This document shows positions 63,320 to 64,000 of a stretch of 64,000 bases of DNA, one piece after another. The DNA comes from Allacma fusca (Eukaryota; Arthropoda; Collembola; Symphypleona; Sminthuridae). The position numbers and the translations under genes are program-made. Every line of letters starts with the position of its first letter. Positions within the stretch are counted from its first letter, which is position 1. The stretch is taken from contig OX359248.1 of the NCBI GenBank assembly GCA_947179485.1, forward strand, positions 51,966,386 to 52,030,385, in the 5' to 3' direction. The notes below the pieces were generated by a model, which ran no database searches, had not been told where the DNA came from, and was given only the letters and a program-made list of their open reading frames with translations.

Positions 63320-64000
63320 GAGTAACTTTGTGAGGACTTTTGTCACGTCTTCGGAATGGACCTTTGATCCCTCCACCAAACATTTTCTCAAGTCGTTTAC
63401 ATCTTGTTAGAGTATTTCTCTTCTTTCACAATCCCTAGTCCCAGTGTCATTCTTGAGGATCACAAGTGTCCCAGTGTACAATTGTCCTGACTCTGGTGAC
63501 ACTGACCATCTATAGTTCTCTGGAGGAGTTAGACAGACCCAGACCCTTGTCATGCATACTGGAATTATGACTGTGAGGGCCTAGGAGGAACTGTCATTAC
63601 TTGCATAATTCCACATTATATTCATACCATTCCGGATCTCATCTCCCACAATCACGTATAACATTCCTTAATGCAGTGCCATGTCTCCAGGAGCGTCTGA
63701 GGACAAAGGCGTAAGAGTCCTCCCTTGTACAAGTAGCTTCTCTCTGTAGTCTTACTAGATTGGACTTTGTATGTAAGGAAGCTCCTGGGTGTAGGAGACA
63801 TCTGAGGCCGTGAAATGTGAAATTGTGGATCCATTTCAGCTTTGAATTCTCAATGTGATCCTCATCTCCTTTAGAAATAATAAATGCAAGTGGAATGGAA
63901 TATATAGTTACTCCGTTGGATAAGACATGATGGCCCAGCCACTTGTCTTCCATGACTCTATCTCATCATTAGGACTCTATTCATACAAGCTATAAATTTT

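Larger units (their letters stand above)
5287..64000 (+). other. abd-A: abd-A first intron (open at right edge)
   Basis: The donor GTACAG at 5287 follows the YPWM codons. No open frame of 60 or more codons to the right carries homeodomain signatures such as KIWFQNRR, so the acceptor is either beyond 64000 or on an exon too small to see. The intron is therefore at least 58.7 kb if no small exon interrupts it. Large introns and regulatory DNA are usual for posterior Hox genes. A short linker microexon between the hexapeptide and the homeodomain cannot be excluded by eye. Confidence 0.7.
48400..64000. other. right-hand intron segment, no gene seen
   Basis: Noncoding DNA with GA/CT and GT arrays listed separately, a G-rich motif at 50.11 kb, a composite TGATTAAT site at 53.90 kb, two GA-plus-GCCAT associations at 56.2 and 57.0 kb, and a C-rich run at 60262-60279. 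Open frames such as 51064-51498 and 58132-58380 (both minus) and 61-84 codon frames elsewhere show no conserved domain. Confidence 0.5.

Overview
This is a eukaryotic, arthropod Hox-cluster window with one gene I can identify securely: the 5' coding exon of abdominal-A (abd-A), on the + strand at about 4.8-5.3 kb. The exon encodes the conserved N-terminus (SKF-DSMLPKY), the MYPYVS and DKSCRY blocks, an FYQ-alanine block and the RYPWMSIT hexapeptide. It stops at a consensus splice donor whose phase fits the family's next residue (D of SITDWMG). Differences from the Drosophila protein and the absence of its long Gln/Ser-rich N-terminal region point to a non-dipteran arthropod. I cannot fix the species.

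Layout. 1-1.3 kb holds decayed TACATATGA-type repeats, including a clean 27-bp tandem array. 1.3-4.8 kb is the abd-A upstream region: a possible untranslated exon ending near 2197, three TTAATTAG homeodomain octamers within 130 bp, a PHO/YY1-like site at 3148-3158, a good acceptor at 4600/4601, and a 50-codon upstream ORF just before the abd-A start. 4806-5286 is the abd-A coding exon. 5287-64000 (58.7 kb) is most simply read as the first abd-A intron, still open at the window edge. No homeodomain-encoding open frame appears in it, so the homeobox exon should lie further right.

The intron is gene-poor, and I recognised no transposase, reverse transcriptase, integrase or capsid coding in it. 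It is loaded with microsatellites. Long (GA)n/(CT)n arrays are absent before about 11 kb and then recur, most densely at 32.3-38 kb. It also holds several minisatellites: a 24-bp repeat with 48-bp higher-order structure at 46.2-46.5 kb, a core-motif repeat at 22.8-23.1 kb, and 72-bp, 29-bp and 11-bp arrays. Other notable items are a perfect 13-bp-arm hairpin at 6.1 kb, clusters of homeodomain-type sites, and three places where a GA array lies within about 100 bp of a PHO-like GCCAT site. The last are candidate Polycomb response elements by motif only. One possible short coding exon with a signal-peptide-like start lies on the minus strand at 26.0-26.3 kb, at low confidence.

If ordinary Hox orientation holds, Abd-B lies off the left edge and Ubx off the right edge. 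The noncoding sequence is then probably cis-regulatory DNA for abd-A and its neighbours. This is inference from gene order in other arthropods. Most open frames of 60-160 codons here begin at non-ATG codons, run through simple repeats, or look like chance openings, and are not annotated.
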